The translations under genes and the position numbers were made by a program. From positions 420,001 to 484,000 of the forward strand of contig CAJNDS010001557.1 in the NCBI GenBank assembly GCA_905221605.1: DNA of 64,000 nt, read 5' to 3'. Positions 18,867 to 29,899 of this stretch are shown here, piece after piece. The notes beneath the pieces were generated by a model. That model made no database searches, was not told where the DNA came from, and saw only the letters and a list, made by a program, of their open reading frames with translations. Source of the stretch: Symbiodinium natans (Eukaryota > Sar > Dinophyceae > Suessiales > Symbiodiniaceae). Position 1 is the stretch's first letter. The number at the start of each line of letters is the position of its first letter.

Positions 18867-19070
18867 AACTCGGATGGCCCTTAACACCCTTTGTAAATAT
18901 GATCCTCTTAAACCCAATGAGGAAAAATATAAAATGTCCCAAGGGCAAACCACAAACCCTGGACCCCAAACGCTAAACCACAAACATGGTGGCGGGATGA
19001 CGTTTTTTGTTTCGGTCGTGCTTTGTCATTGGCCCGCTGCTCGCCGGATCCTTGCCACTTACCAGATACC

Positions 19071-19181
19071 CAGACCCCTGGAAGGATCCAAAAATAAAAC
19101 CCCAAAAAAGTACCCTATACTACTATGGGGTCATTCTTGGGAACCCTTAAGGGGTTCTTTTTGGATCCTCCCAGGGGTCTG
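19071..19181. mobile_element. Small inverted-repeat element (third family)
   Basis: Ends CAGACCCCTGGAAGGATCC and, inverted, CAGACCCCTGGGAGGATCC, extended by an A-run on each arm: about 24-base terminal inverted repeats around a 60-base core containing AACCCTTAAGGGGTT. It interrupts the alignment between the 18.5-20.0 kb and 47.7-48.3 kb copies, so it inserted after that duplication or was lost from the other copy. Confidence 0.65.
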
Positions 19182-19735
19182 TGTAACTAGTGTAGTACAG
19201 GCGCACACAGAATAACAGCATATTCGTCACCGTTATAAAAAGCCTTATTCATTAACACGGTCCTTGCGGCCCAACGACTTGATTCTTTTAATGGGCAGTT
19301 AATTTTCTTAATGACATGCGTGAGACAAATAAGGCAAGAACCTCCTATAAAGACAGCCAAACTAGTGAATTCTCTGCGCTCGCTTGTTTGTCTCGCGCTG
19401 GAAAATGATTAAGGAGTTTTCCCCGTTTTAGTATATTCGTCGGTGAGCGCACTAATCTTTATCTGGTGTTCGAAAATTCTTGCAATGTACCTCTTGGCTT
19501 GTAATACTACACCATAAAACAATACCTTTTCCTCATAAAGTTGTGCAGGAAGAACACCGCTACTAGTATCATCGCCCTTTACTCGTTCAATCTTTTCCCG
19601 CTCGTTTGTTCGCTTCCCTCCCGTGCTTCCAGTAATAAAAGAGCATGAACGAGGAAAATGACATGAACGAGTGAATGCCCCAAGAAACCCTGAACTGGGG
19701 TAGAGGCAAAAAAGACGCATAGAGCCCGAAACCCC

Positions 19736-19812
19736 TTCATTTAGGAATACACCCTAAGTCATCATAAGGATCCCTATATATAAATTTAGGCATATTCCTT
19801 CATTAAGGGGTG
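19736..19812. mobile_element. Possible short inverted-repeat element
   Basis: CCCCTTCATTTAGGAATA at one end and, inverted, CCCCTTAATGAAGGAATA at the other, 77 bases in all with an AT-rich core. Imperfect, so tentative. Confidence 0.4.
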
Positions 19813-19845
19813 TTGGGCTCTCTGGGGAGGTCAGGACAATGTTGA

Positions 19846-19960
19846 AACCAAGTCGCTGCCCTTCTCTCGCAGGTCCGCCTCAAGACAGAGGCAGCCATGT
19901 AGGATGGGATCTCGGGGCGGTGAAGGAAAGCCCACGGAACAAGATGAAATGTCACAGCAT
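19846..19960 (-). CDS. Candidate 5' exon shared with the 48.2-kb copy
   Basis: In one minus frame both this copy and the one at 48.2 kb read LE(A/V)DLR(E/D)KGSD(L/S)VSTLS and a stop. The differences are mostly single-base substitutions with length conserved. The other open minus frame (HLVPWAFLHRPEIPSYMAAS) is not kept in the second copy. Function unknown. Confidence 0.4.
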
Positions 19961-20034
19961 CATGGTCGGCGGAGGCTGCCACCCAAAACACTAAACCCTA
20001 AACCCTAAACCCTAAACCCTAAACCCTAAACCCT

Positions 20035-23000
20035 CGGTCCCGGGCACCTCTTGCTCAGAGGCCTTTGGGTCATCGCCCTCCTCGACCTTCGCTTGTCTTG
20101 CCTCGCCGGCCTCCCCTTCTTCAACCTTTGTCTCCTTTCCAAAAGAGAGAGAGCGGGTTCCGGGTTTAGGGTTTAGGCTTTATGGTTTAGGGTTTGGGGT
20201 TTGGGGTTCAGGGTTTGGAAAAATATGGGATGACTAGGGATGCAAAGAGGGTATGATAGCCAAAACGAGCATGAATGTGCATCCGGTCAGTTCTCAAAAT
20301 TATGGCCCCTTTTTGGGTGCCCTAAATATTAGGGGCCGCCTTGTGATGAGGAACCATATTTAAGAAAACTCACCATATTTCTGCGAAGATGTGCCAAAAT
20401 TGCAGGAAACTTGAGTTAATGAGTCAAGGTAGCCTCAGCCTCGAGCTGTGAATCGCTTGGTTCATTGAGCTTTCTTTGGCTTCTTTCCCCTTACCCCTCA
20501 ACTTTCAACACGAAATCAACACGTTGAGTCCCCAGAAAAGCCGCACACATTGGCCGTATGGCAGGATCTGAGTTTGGAGACCCTGCTGCCTCAAGAGACA
20601 TCAAGAGGATTCCAGGCTTCAGGTCAGGGGCAGTTTCAAGCATTGAGAACGTCTGAGGCCTCCCCTTGTAGCCCAGGAATTGAAAGGCTCTTCGCAAAAT
20701 TTCGCAAAATTTGACAAGAATTGAAGGGCACTGGTTCTTCATTGATTTGGTGCGGCCCTGGATGTCACCAACTCTTAAGCACTTACAAGAACTCGAAGGT
20801 ACCTCCGAGCCTGCAAGACTAGATGTGATCCTTTATGGCAGAAAACACATGCCGCAAAACATGCAACATCCAGGCTGTCTTACCCAACACACCTTTCTTG
20901 AGACTGGCACACACCGAACCGTAAACCTTAAACCCTACACCCTAAACCTTAAACCCTATACCCTAGACCACCCTAAACCCTAAACCCTAAACCGATTTTC
21001 AGACTCCTTGGGGGCGTCGGCCGACACCTTGGGCTCGATCGTCGCAAAGGGTGCCAGGGCCGCTTCTAACTCAGCCTGGGATCGGACTGCAGGGTTTAGG
21101 GTTTAGGGTTTAGGGTTTAGGGTTGAGGGTTTAGGGTTGAGGGTTTAGGGTTGAGGGTTTAGGGTTGAGGGTTTAGGGTTTAGGGTTTAGGGTTTGGGGT
21201 TTAGGGTTTAGGGTTAGGGTTTAGGGTTTCAGGCAAGTCACCAGCTTCTGCATTTGCTCTTCCTTGGCCTTGCATGCCAGCATAGCCCCCACCCTAAACC
21301 CTAAACCCTAAACCCTAAACCCCAAACCCCAAACCCCAAACCCTAAACCCTAAACCCTAAACCCTAACCCCAACCCCCCCCCCCCCAGAACATCACTTGA
21401 CGATGCCCGCGCGCACGCCTCGCCTTGTCCTCAGGGCCATCCTCGGGGCTGTAGGCCGCCTTCGACATTGCGAAAAAACCAATCGGGAAAGGGCCAAGCA
21501 TGGGCAAAGCAATCCGGAACCCCGCCCCCCAAAACCATCCCAAACCATCCCAAACCATCCCAAACCATCCCAAACCATCCTAAACCATCCTAGACCATCC
21601 TAAACCATCCCAAACCCCTCCGCCCTAATCCTGAAACCGCCTAAATGGCCCTCCTCAGGCTGCCTTCGCCTCGTCGCCTTTGTCCGGGCTGGCCAAGGCC
21701 ATAGCCGGGCTTCCCGCAGCCGGGCTTCCCGGAGCCGGGCTTCCCGGAGCCGGGCTTCCCGGAGCCGGGCTTCCCGGAGCCGGGCTTCCTGGAGCCGATC
21801 TTCCTGTAGCCGGGCTTCCTGGAGCCGGGCTTCCTGGCTTTGCCTGGCAGATACCGTAAAACACAACTGCGTGGCCAGCTTTTGGAACGTCACTGTCACG
21901 CATCGTGCTCTGTGTGGCTCGTGAGGGCCTTGCCTCACTCCCACGACTCAAGAAACGAAAACGGATGACCCTATCATCCGCACAAAGCCCTTTCTTGAAG
22001 CAGAGGCGCAGTTGGATCTCCTTCTCCCTGAGGCACCCTGGAATCGGAAGCCACCTCCCAAGAGAGATGTGGGGACGCGTGCACGGCCTGCGCTGCGATG
22101 GCTGGCCTCCGCAGCAGCAGAAGCGACGCAACCATCGCCAATCAAAGAGGCATCCTTGTGGCTGGATGCGCCCACGGAAGAATCCTGCGACTGTGCGAAG
22201 ACAGTAGGGGGAAGCTGGGTCTGAGCACTGCATGTGCTGTCAGCTGTCTGCGCCGTCTACTTCACCACAGCACGACATCAGGAGTCTGCCATGAGTTGCG
22301 CAGGGCAGGGCGGCGGTGGACTTCATTCCTGCTCTTCGCTCTTCTGGTCGGCTTCGTTCTGATGGACGTCTTTGGTCTCGGCTGCCTTGTCGTGTATGCT
22401 GGAAACAGCTTGCAAGCACGGCCTGGGTTAGACATGCCTACCGTCGATCGTGCGTTTGTACGGATTTCATGCAGAAGGGTAGTCGAGCTTAGCCTTTGGA
22501 GCTCCAGCCTCTTCCTGGACTTGTGCATCAGTAGCCGGCACAGAAGTTTCAGCCTCTGCCCTCTCTGCCTGAAGAAGGACTGCCAGGGACTGCTGCGCAG
22601 AGCTGTCTGCTTGGTAGGACGTGCACAAAACGCAATCAGGGCGAGACAGACATCTGCGCGTGACGAAAGCCAACTTCAATCGGACCAAGGCACACTCTTT
22701 TCCCTTGGCTTCGCAACCTACGCCGTGACAACAACGAGGCAGTCAAGGGCAGCTCCGAGCAAAGCGTGCTCACTCGAAGCAAAGCCAACGCTGAAAAAAC
22801 TGCAGACAAGAACACAGGCTTAGCTGGCCTGGGACTCCTCCGGCTCAGCAACCGGCTCAGCAACCTGACGCTTGTGACACTTGGGGGACGTGGAAAAGAG
22901 AGAGCTCAGCCTAGCAATATTTACTGCGTTCCCTCACATTTGCGCCTTCTCGGGCCCATCTGCTCTTGAGCCTGCTGCCGGATCAAGAGCTGCAGATGCC

Positions 23001-24812
23001 ACGACGTCAGCGGACTCCTTGCAAAGATTTCTTTTGGGGGGTTTAGGGTTTAGGGTTTGGGGTTTAGGGTTTAGGGTTTAGGGTTTAGGGTTTAGGGTTT
23101 AGGGTTTAGGGTTTAGGGTTTAGGGTTTAGGGGGGTTTCCAAGCTCTCAATCAAGGGAGCTGGGACCCGCCTCAGCACCAGCCTCGACCGCCTTCTTCTC
23201 TGCTGCTTTCTCTTCTCCGGGCTCCTCTCGTGTTGGGTTAATGGGGTTTAGGGTTTAGGGTTTAGGGTTTAGGGTTTAGGGTTTCGGGTTTAGGGGATCC
23301 CAAGCCTGGGGGTGACAATCGGCCTGAAAACAAGCAGGTGATTAGCTGCACTTTCTGGTTCTCTGAAGCCGGTTCTGCGATGTCGTCACCCAGCGTGCAC
23401 TGCAAGGACATGGAAGCAGCTGGAGCGATTCTCTGGCGCACGGGGGCCTCCCCAAAGGCCTGGTACTATACTTCACCATACTACACCAACCAACATCTAG
23501 ATTTCAGGCACTTGTCTACTCCAAATTCCAAGACCAATCTATACTGTACTGTCTCAGTATGTAATCCTAAACCCTAAACCCTAAACCCTAGCCCCTAAAC
23601 TCTAAACTCTATAAGAACAAAATCTCCGGCAAGCGGAGAAGGGGGGTTGGAGAGCAAGGCCTCGAGGTACAGATGCTGGGCATCAGCGTCAACAAAGCGG
23701 CTCAGAACAGCAACTCTTTACGTAGACCTTGCTTGGCACAATCTGGGTTAGGTTTGGGGGTCCTGCAAAGAGCAAGTGATAGTTTTATCAGGAGTATATG
23801 GTGTTCTGTACATGGACCTTGCTTAGCATAATTCTACACCAGCCTCGTTTATAGACACACACTGTGCTATATGGTGGTTTCCGAACTTAGGGTACCTTAT
23901 TGGCGGTATTATAGGGGTCCCTATTTCCGTACATAACCGGAAAACTTCAAAATCGTCCAGCCTATGCCCGTGCAGACAGAACATGGATGAATGCAGCGTC
24001 CTTGTCTTCTGACCCTGCTTCTGGCCGCACCGTCACTCCCTGCAGCACCAGCGACAGTTGATTCAACCCACGAAGGTTTAGCGTTTACGGTTCATATATG
24101 TCGCAATCAAGCTCCATCCGCCTTCCAATCATCGGCAACTGTTGCGATCTGAATGATGTCTGAACTACATGGGCTGACTCCATCCGAGTATCCGGTCCAA
24201 ATCTGCAAGGGCCCCTCAATACACTGAACTACATTGCGTTCGCAACATGAGGCTGCCCCTCCTGCTTTGCGTCCACGGCCTTACAGCCACTGAGTGAAAC
24301 CCTCAGGCAACTGAAGTCCGGAGAGAAGCAAGGCGCAATCCGGCACAGAGTGCGAAGAGAGCATAAGTCCATAAGAGCATAAGTCCATAAGAGGTTTAGG
24401 GTTTAGGGTTTAGGATTTAGGGTTTAGGGTTTGGGGTCACTAAAAGTCCATCCGAGAGATTGGGGGGGGGGGGGTGCTTGTGCCAATTATGGGGCCTTTT
24501 GAGGAAGAGTCGCACCTTTGGGCAAAGGGATCCGGCCTTGGCGTCCTCTTTTTCGGCCACCTGGCGCAGGAGCGGAACTTCATGGGCTGGCCAAACTGAG
24601 GCCTAAACTTGCCTAAACCCTAAACCCTGAACCCCAAATCTTAAACCCTAAACCCTAAACCCTAAACCCTAAACCCTAAACCCCCCCCCCCCGGTTGCTG
24701 CGTGGAAGCCCCTGTGACCTCCTCGGGCGCCGCAGCGGGGGCTTCCTCCGCTTTTGGCCGCTCGTGGGCCTCCTGTGGGGAGGCCTTCACGGCATCTGCG
24801 GCAGACTCCTGG
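20035..24812 (-). CDS. Ala/Glu/Pro/Lys-rich multi-exon protein, exons separated by telomere-type repeats
   Basis: At least nine minus-strand islands have the same acidic low-complexity character: 24809-24692 (KASPQEAHERPKAEEAPAAA), 23240-23152 (EEPGEEKAAEKKAVEAGAEA), 23036-22945 (KESADVVASAALDPAAGSRA), 22875-22820 (KRQVAEPVAEPEESQA), 22610-22467 (AETSVPATDAQVQEEAG), 21475-21395 (SKAAYSPEDGPEDKARRA), 21290-21233 (LACKAKEEQMQKLVTCL), 21092-20996 (SQAELEAALAPFATIEPK), 20150-20035 (KETKVEEGEAGEARQAKVEE). Between almost every pair is a TTTAGGG or CCCTAAA array. Two exons end directly at a telomere-unit donor: …GAAAATCG/GTTTAGGG (20997) and …ACCGAGG/GTTTAGGG (20033). I infer one long disordered, acidic protein; it could instead be two genes, or upstream exons of the RS protein. 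No enzyme domain is visible. Confidence 0.5.
21088..21368. repeat. Opposed telomere-type arrays around a 58-nt exon
   Basis: TTTAGGG/TTGAGGG units at 21088-21230 and CCCTAAA/CCCCAAA units at 21290-21368 point away from each other across the short exon-like segment 21233-21290. The pair could base-pair in a transcript. Confidence 0.85.
21535..21616. repeat. Decamer array (CCATCCCAAA)n
   Basis: About eight units of CCATCCCAAA or CCATCCTAAA. The same decamer type in the other orientation (GGGTTTGGAT) recurs at 30070-30165. Confidence 0.9.
21712..21842. repeat. 15-bp array (CGGGCTTCCCGGAGC)n
   Basis: About eight copies of a 15-base unit. All three minus frames stay open: GSPAP repeats, EARLR repeats or KPGSG repeats. 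The frame ending MALASPDKGDEAKAA may be coding in the acidic gene around it, but the repeat alone cannot decide. Confidence 0.85.
23040..23300 (+). repeat. Two telomere-type arrays flanking an acidic exon
   Basis: TTTAGGG at 23040-23135 and 23245-23300, either side of the exon reading EEKAAEKKAVEAG. Confidence 0.9.
23869..23938. mobile_element. Inverted-repeat element copy, shorter
   Basis: Left arm ATATGGTGGTTTCCGAACTTAGGGTACC. The right arm, inverted, reads GTACGGAAATAGGGACCCC. It is about 70 bases, with the outer right end diverged. Confidence 0.5.
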
Positions 24813-25010
24813 AGCAGGGTTTCGGGTTCAGGGTTTAGGGTTTAGGGTTTGGGGTTTGGGGTTTGGGTTTTAGGGTCCGCCCATTCTGGCGGTGTGTTGA
24901 ATGGTTTTGGGGGAGGGAACCCTCCCCCTCCCCTCCCTTACACCCCCAAAAACCTCAACTGTGGGGGGGCGGGTGGGGGGGTCGGTGCACAATTTTCTCA
25001 TGGAGGACCG

Positions 25011-25326
25011 CGCCACCCGCACGACGTAAACGCATTGACCATAGGCGCTTCAGCACAGGCGGTAGGGGCTCCTGGCAAAACCAAACCCCACCCCCCCCTT
25101 TTTCCCCCACCACACCAGTCTTGACGCTCAACTCCTCGTGTTCGGGCCCCCGCCCCCCCCTTCCCCCCCACCCCCTTTTCCCACTCACCCCCACTCCCCT
25201 GGCGAAATTTAGGGTTTTGGGTTTAATTTTGGGTTAGGGTTTTGGGTTCAGGGGTTTGGGGCTTACAGTTTAGGTTACGCCACCCGCACGACGTAAACGC
25301 ATCGACCAGAAGCGGTTCAGCACAGG
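25011..25326 (+). repeat. Direct repeat pair of ~49 bp in G-rich low-complexity sequence
   Basis: 25011-25059 and 25278-25326 share CGCCACCCGCACGACGTAAA and continue through CGCAT(T/C)GACCA to TTCAGCACAGG. No gene is visible between 24900 and 25400; the rest is poly-G and poly-C and short TTTAGGG-like units. Confidence 0.8.
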
Positions 25327-25399
25327 GTGTGGGGTTTAGGGTTAGGGGTTTGAGGGTTGAGAGGTTTCGGGCCTCTTGGGTCGGCGGCCTGAGCCGGAG

Positions 25400-28060
25400 G
25401 CTCCTCAATTTAGGGACTTTAGGGACTTTAGGGACTTTAGGGACCTTTGGGCACGGCTTGCTACGTCCAAGATACGTGTCAGTTTAACATGCAGGAGTCT
25501 GCTGGGCAAGGCTGCTGCTAGTCGTCGACACACATCGCCCAGTGTTCTCCCCGAGTCTGCCTCAACCGCCGAGGACTCATTGTCCGGCATTCAAAAGGCC
25601 TCGGTGGCTCTCAGGACGCATTTGCGCGAACAAATTCTTGCACCCCTCGCAGCTCATCAACTCAACGCTTGGGTCTTGCCTCTTCCAGCAGCACACATCC
25701 GGCAGCCTCCAGGCGGTCGAAACAAAATCACCCAAACGGTCCGCCTAATCCAAAAGAGGAAAAATTGTGCGGAGGCCACCTGCAGCCCCGCATCCATATC
25801 GCACGGACAGGGGATATCAGGAAGTCTTTGAATGGGCTGGGATTGTATATGCTAAGACAGCATCGCTCAGGCCAGTTCAGTTGGAATTGAACCTACTTTA
25901 AGTTGTGGCCTTTTCCATGTCGGTACACTTGCTTGGCTGGTTGTTTTTTTTTCATGCTCCGCGAGCTGCACAATCGTACGACAGGCCCGAATGGCAGCGG
26001 CCCACGCCGAGATCCGCTGTACTTTAGGGTTTAGGGTTTAGGGTTGAGGGTTCAGGGTTTAGGGTTTAGGGTTTAGGGTTCAGGGTTTAGGGTTCCATGC
26101 TCATGCTCACCAGCTTGACTCCACTCCACTCCGAAAGCCGGTCAGAGGCGGGGATCCCTGGCAATGCGCAGGGTAGGCAGGCCCGAACCCATGATTTCTT
26201 CGACTACCTGAACCCCAAGAAAGAAGAGGCGAGAGATAAGGTCCCCAACAGCAAGATCTTGCTGCGGATGCGTGTGCACAATTCTCCCCAATGTGACGTT
26301 TTGTTCCAGTTGGTCGCGTGCTTCTAGCCTGTTTCGCTATGCACCACCTTGCCATTTCGCAAGGGCTGACTGCGACACCAGTGAGACTGAGCACATATTG
26401 AAGCTACATCGGAAATCAGAAACAATTTCGCAAACATGATGCTGACAAAGTTGGGACAGTTGGAAATCTGAATGAACAAAGGCGGCAAAAAACTACCTTA
26501 ACCGCCTAGTTACCCAAAATAAGAAGCTACTATACCCCCAAAGTAGGAAACTGTAGCCCATAACTACAAGGTACGATGCAGATGTGACAGCACCTTTTTC
26601 GTTCTCGCCCGCTTCTGTAACTTCGACCTCTCTAGCTGGTCTGAAGTCCAAGTCTGACTGCGCATATGGGGGTTTCCGAAATTAGGGGGTACCTTGTTGG
26701 GGTCCTTTCCATAAGGGGATCCTACTATTTGAGGGTCCATACCAGGGGGTCCCTTACTTTCGAAGACCACCATATGTCATCCACGCTGCTGCTCAGCATG
26801 GAAAGCGAGCTTTGCCGCATCGGAAACCCTCTTTGTGCAGGAGCTCGCAGCCTCGCAGAGACGGGCACAGCGGTGGCACAGCGCCCTTGGTGGACAGCTC
26901 CCTCCTTCGATCTGCAAAGCTGCGCACAATAGAAGCTGGCGCAAGCAGAACTACTCAAGGCTGCAGCCGAACGCGGTGAGCTCCGTCGGCAACTTGGCGT
27001 GCAACCTGGCACGGCGTGATCCTTTGCTATCACGATCCGAGAGCAAGTGGGTGGGTGAACTCAGCCGTTTGCATGTTCTATGACGGCGTCTTGGTCCACA
27101 GATACAACACCATATACTTCAAGCTTCTCGGGCCTTCTCGTCTCCCGGTGCACAACTTCCCCATGCGGCGCCATAGCCAAGCACATTGATAAGATTAGCT
27201 ACATGCTAAGCATGCTAGCCTTCCCACCGACGACAGTCCATTGTGCTGTCTAGACTTGTTATTGTGACTAATCCACTCTGCAATGGCTTCTCTGCGCAAG
27301 CTTGTACCAAATTTCTTGAGGAAAGCCGCTGTAAGCGAGGACCGCCCGCTGGCTGGCAGGTGAAATACAAACGGATGGTGAGCAGCCCACTTTTTTTCCG
27401 CTGCATGCCGCATGCTCGTACTAATTGCTGACAGAGTACCAGCAGCAGCATAGTTACACCTTGAAATACTTTGAAACAGAGGGCTTCCGGCTTCCGAAAT
27501 GCAGGGGACCCGTCTGATCGGCACTGAAAAGACAAAGCGGCGTGCGGTCTGCTGCTCCTAAGTGTCATGTGACCAATGTACGTAACACTTGCAAACATGG
27601 AGCCACGCACTCCCCGGAAGCGGAAAGGTCCAGGTCTTTGCCAGCCATCCCCCCTTGACGGTGCTCGCTGCAGATGCCCAATAGCATTGCGCGTGCAGGC
27701 AAAGCAACCCCCTGAGCAGTCGCCCACCAGCAAGCATTTTGCGCTGACAAGGCATCGCCAGGGCCCTTCTCTCCTCAGCACATGGGGCATGCTGGAAGCT
27801 TCTTTCGATGCGATCCATGGAGTCGATCAGGACACGTGCGTCCGGGAGCTCCAGGTGAGCCACCTTAAAGCGGTGAAGCAAAAGCTCCATGGCAGCCACG
27901 ACGGAACGGCCTGCAGCATCGTCTGATACCCCGTAGTCACCGGAGAAGCATCCCTCGTCTTTGAACAAACATGATGCTGACAAAGTTGGGACAGTTGGAA
28001 ATCTGAATGAACAACGACACAAAGTCAGAATCACACGTGCCTGGCGAGGCTGGACCCAAA
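25400..28060. other. Mostly non-coding; repeats and scattered exon-like frames
   Basis: A decamer array (GGGACTTTAG ×4) at 25407-25450, a TTTAGGG array at 26020-26095, and a 49-bp exact repeat at 26431-26479 and 27966-28014. Protein-like frames: plus DFFDYLNPKKEEARDKVPNS near 26190-26250, and minus RVLIDSMDRIERSFQHAPCA near 27760-27840. Neither can be assigned. The minus one sits within a frame open from about 27950 to 27730 and is the better candidate for a real exon. Confidence 0.35.
26664..26775. mobile_element. Inverted-repeat element, full copy
   Basis: 112 bases. Left arm ATATGGGGGTTTCCGAAA. The right arm, inverted, is ATATGGTGGTCTTCGAAA. Both continue into AGGGG(G)TACC-like boxes. Best-preserved relative of the intron element at 3075. 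Confidence 0.7.
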
Positions 28061-28071
28061 ACAAATGACAT

Positions 28072-29865
28072 CTATTCGTTTGCTCGCCCTATCGCCTTGG
28101 GCGATGAGCTTGGAAGTTCAATAACTTCTTTTTCGATGAACTGGTAACCTTTGCGTTCCAGCCATGCAACTTCCGCTTTCTGCGAATTCCCAAGGCCTTC
28201 TGATGCCTCCAAGAACCGGCGGTCTTCCTCCGAAAGCGTAGCCAGGAACAGCCGATGGACCTCCCTTGAGTAGGGCGAGGAGGAGTCCGGTCCTGGTTTT
28301 TTCGAGAGAAGACCCAGGCCGGCCTTGAGGGCATTACTGAAACTGTCAGACTGGAGGAAGGCATCTTTGCCTCGACAGATCGCTTCCCGGCGCGCGTGTT
28401 CTTCCCCAGCTGTGGTAAAGTCTTTGACTTTCCCCTGGCCTCTCATGCCATTGAAATAAAAAACCACAAGGGGGCATTTTTTTGAAACCGCCTTCTCGAT
28501 GTTGGCGATCCATTTGGACCACCATCTGCAGCCCCAAGGCTTCTGCTCGCCATAGAGCGGAGTGCACCAGCACCCACCACGCAAGTCACGCAAGTCCTTC
28601 CTCGCCGGAATTGCATCGTGAAACCCAAAGTGCTCCGACCCTTCGGGCAGAAACACCACAGCCGCACTGATGTTGTCCTTCCGGCTGCCGGCCACCAGTT
28701 CAGCCCAAGCTGTCTCATATTTACCTGGCCACGAGCACACGGTCTGACGCTTTGGGAGCACGTTCCCCTTGAAGACGATGGTGCGTTCCTGGGTGGTGTG
28801 GACGGCCGCATCAAGGACTGTTTTAGGCGGCTTGAGGAGCACATCTGCGAGGCCTCGCAAAAAGCCACATTTCTCAAGGAGAATAACTGGCCAAATAAAG
28901 GTAAAACACCCAGCAGCGACCAAGGCGTTTCCAGCTTTCTTTCTCCAACCTCCATCCTGCAACCTCCACCCACAGACGGCACCACAGCAGGTCATCACAG
29001 CCACTGGGCCCCAAACGACACCCGACAAGTGGCCGCTGCCCAGGAGGTCGAAGGCCACGGTCATGGCCACTACGCAGCTGAGGGTTACCAAGGGAGCGCC
29101 GCAGGCGCAGCCGATGAATGTCTTATATCTCCAGTCGAGCCCACTGACTCCCTTCGCCTCGTAGCGTTGCAGCTCCGGGCGCGTGTGCCGGACCGATGAT
29201 TGCAGCTCCGAAGCATCGTCTGCTCCTCCACTGATATAGAGCGCAGCCACTCCGCAGCTGGCGCAGGCCCACAGAACCAGCAGCCCTAAAGCGAGGCAAA
29301 GGCCTTCAAGCTCCGTCACCTCGAACTCGAAGAAGACCACTGTGGAGGAGATCATCGCTGCGATGACCAACCACATGCAGTAGTAGAACAAGGCCATGAT
29401 CCGCTCCTGCTTTTCCAACACAGCCTGCGTCACTTCAGAACCCAACTTTTGGTCGATCTCTTTCTGCCGCTGCTTTCGCAGGCGGCTTTCCTCCCCAGCT
29501 GCGATTTCTTCGTCTTTCAAGTGCTTCCTAGCCTGACGTCCAAAGTCTCCAAAACCATTTGACAGCTTTACTTTGGCGCCTGGCACTACTGTGCGCCTGC
29601 CGCTCACATTGAGATCATCCCTTAGTCGAACCGACAGTTGAGGTAGGACATCTATGGAAAACACATCCACAGCCAACTTGAGCGTTGCGTCCGGGTACGA
29701 AATCTTCCATTCGCTCCCTTCTCCAAGTTTCACTTCTGCTGCGACCTTCAGGTCGTTTGACACTGTACAAGTGACTTGGATGTCTCTGACCTCAACAACG
29801 TAATCATACGATAGCTGCTTGCTTGGACCGCTCTCAGAAGCCGCACTTCGCAAGATCTCCGCCAT
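28072..29865 (-). CDS. Polytopic membrane protein of unknown function, 597 residues, intronless
   Basis: ATG at 29865, stop TAG at 28072, one uninterrupted frame, which is unusual beside the exon-fragmented neighbours. Residues 1-100: beta-rich soluble part (SYDYVVEVRDIQVTCTVSND). Residues 105-155: charged and helical (KHLKDEEIAAGEESRLRKQR). Five likely membrane helices at about 157-180, 188-211, 249-273, 282-300 and 311-330. The C-terminal half is soluble, with ISAAVVFLPEGSEHFGFHDA and RRFLEASEGLGNSQKAEVAW. I do not recognise the family, and no catalytic motif is evident. A 49-bp repeat (27966-28014) lies just 58 nt beyond its stop. The lack of introns could mean origin from a processed mRNA, common in dinoflagellates; no poly-A or relic spliced leader is obvious. 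Confidence 0.75.
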   Translation of the reverse strand: MAEILRSAASESGPSKQLSYDYVVEVRDIQVTCTVSNDLKVAAEVKLGEGSEWKISYPDATLKLAVDVFSIDVLPQLSVRLRDDLNVSGRRTVVPGAKVKLSNGFGDFGRQARKHLKDEEIAAGEESRLRKQRQKEIDQKLGSEVTQAVLEKQERIMALFYYCMWLVIAAMISSTVVFFEFEVTELEGLCLALGLLVLWACASCGVAALYISGGADDASELQSSVRHTRPELQRYEAKGVSGLDWRYKTFIGCACGAPLVTLSCVVAMTVAFDLLGSGHLSGVVWGPVAVMTCCGAVCGWRLQDGGWRKKAGNALVAAGCFTFIWPVILLEKCGFLRGLADVLLKPPKTVLDAAVHTTQERTIVFKGNVLPKRQTVCSWPGKYETAWAELVAGSRKDNISAAVVFLPEGSEHFGFHDAIPARKDLRDLRGGCWCTPLYGEQKPWGCRWWSKWIANIEKAVSKKCPLVVFYFNGMRGQGKVKDFTTAGEEHARREAICRGKDAFLQSDSFSNALKAGLGLLSKKPGPDSSSPYSREVHRLFLATLSEEDRRFLEASEGLGNSQKAEVAWLERKGYQFIEKEVIELPSSSPKAIGRANE

Positions 29866-29899
29866 TTGGCAAAACTCCTACCTAAGGGTGCCTCCTTTT

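Noticed and set aside
22098-22823. 241-codon plus-strand frame
   Set aside because: Antisense to better minus-strand acidic exons, and has uneven, Arg/Ser/Cys-rich shadow composition.
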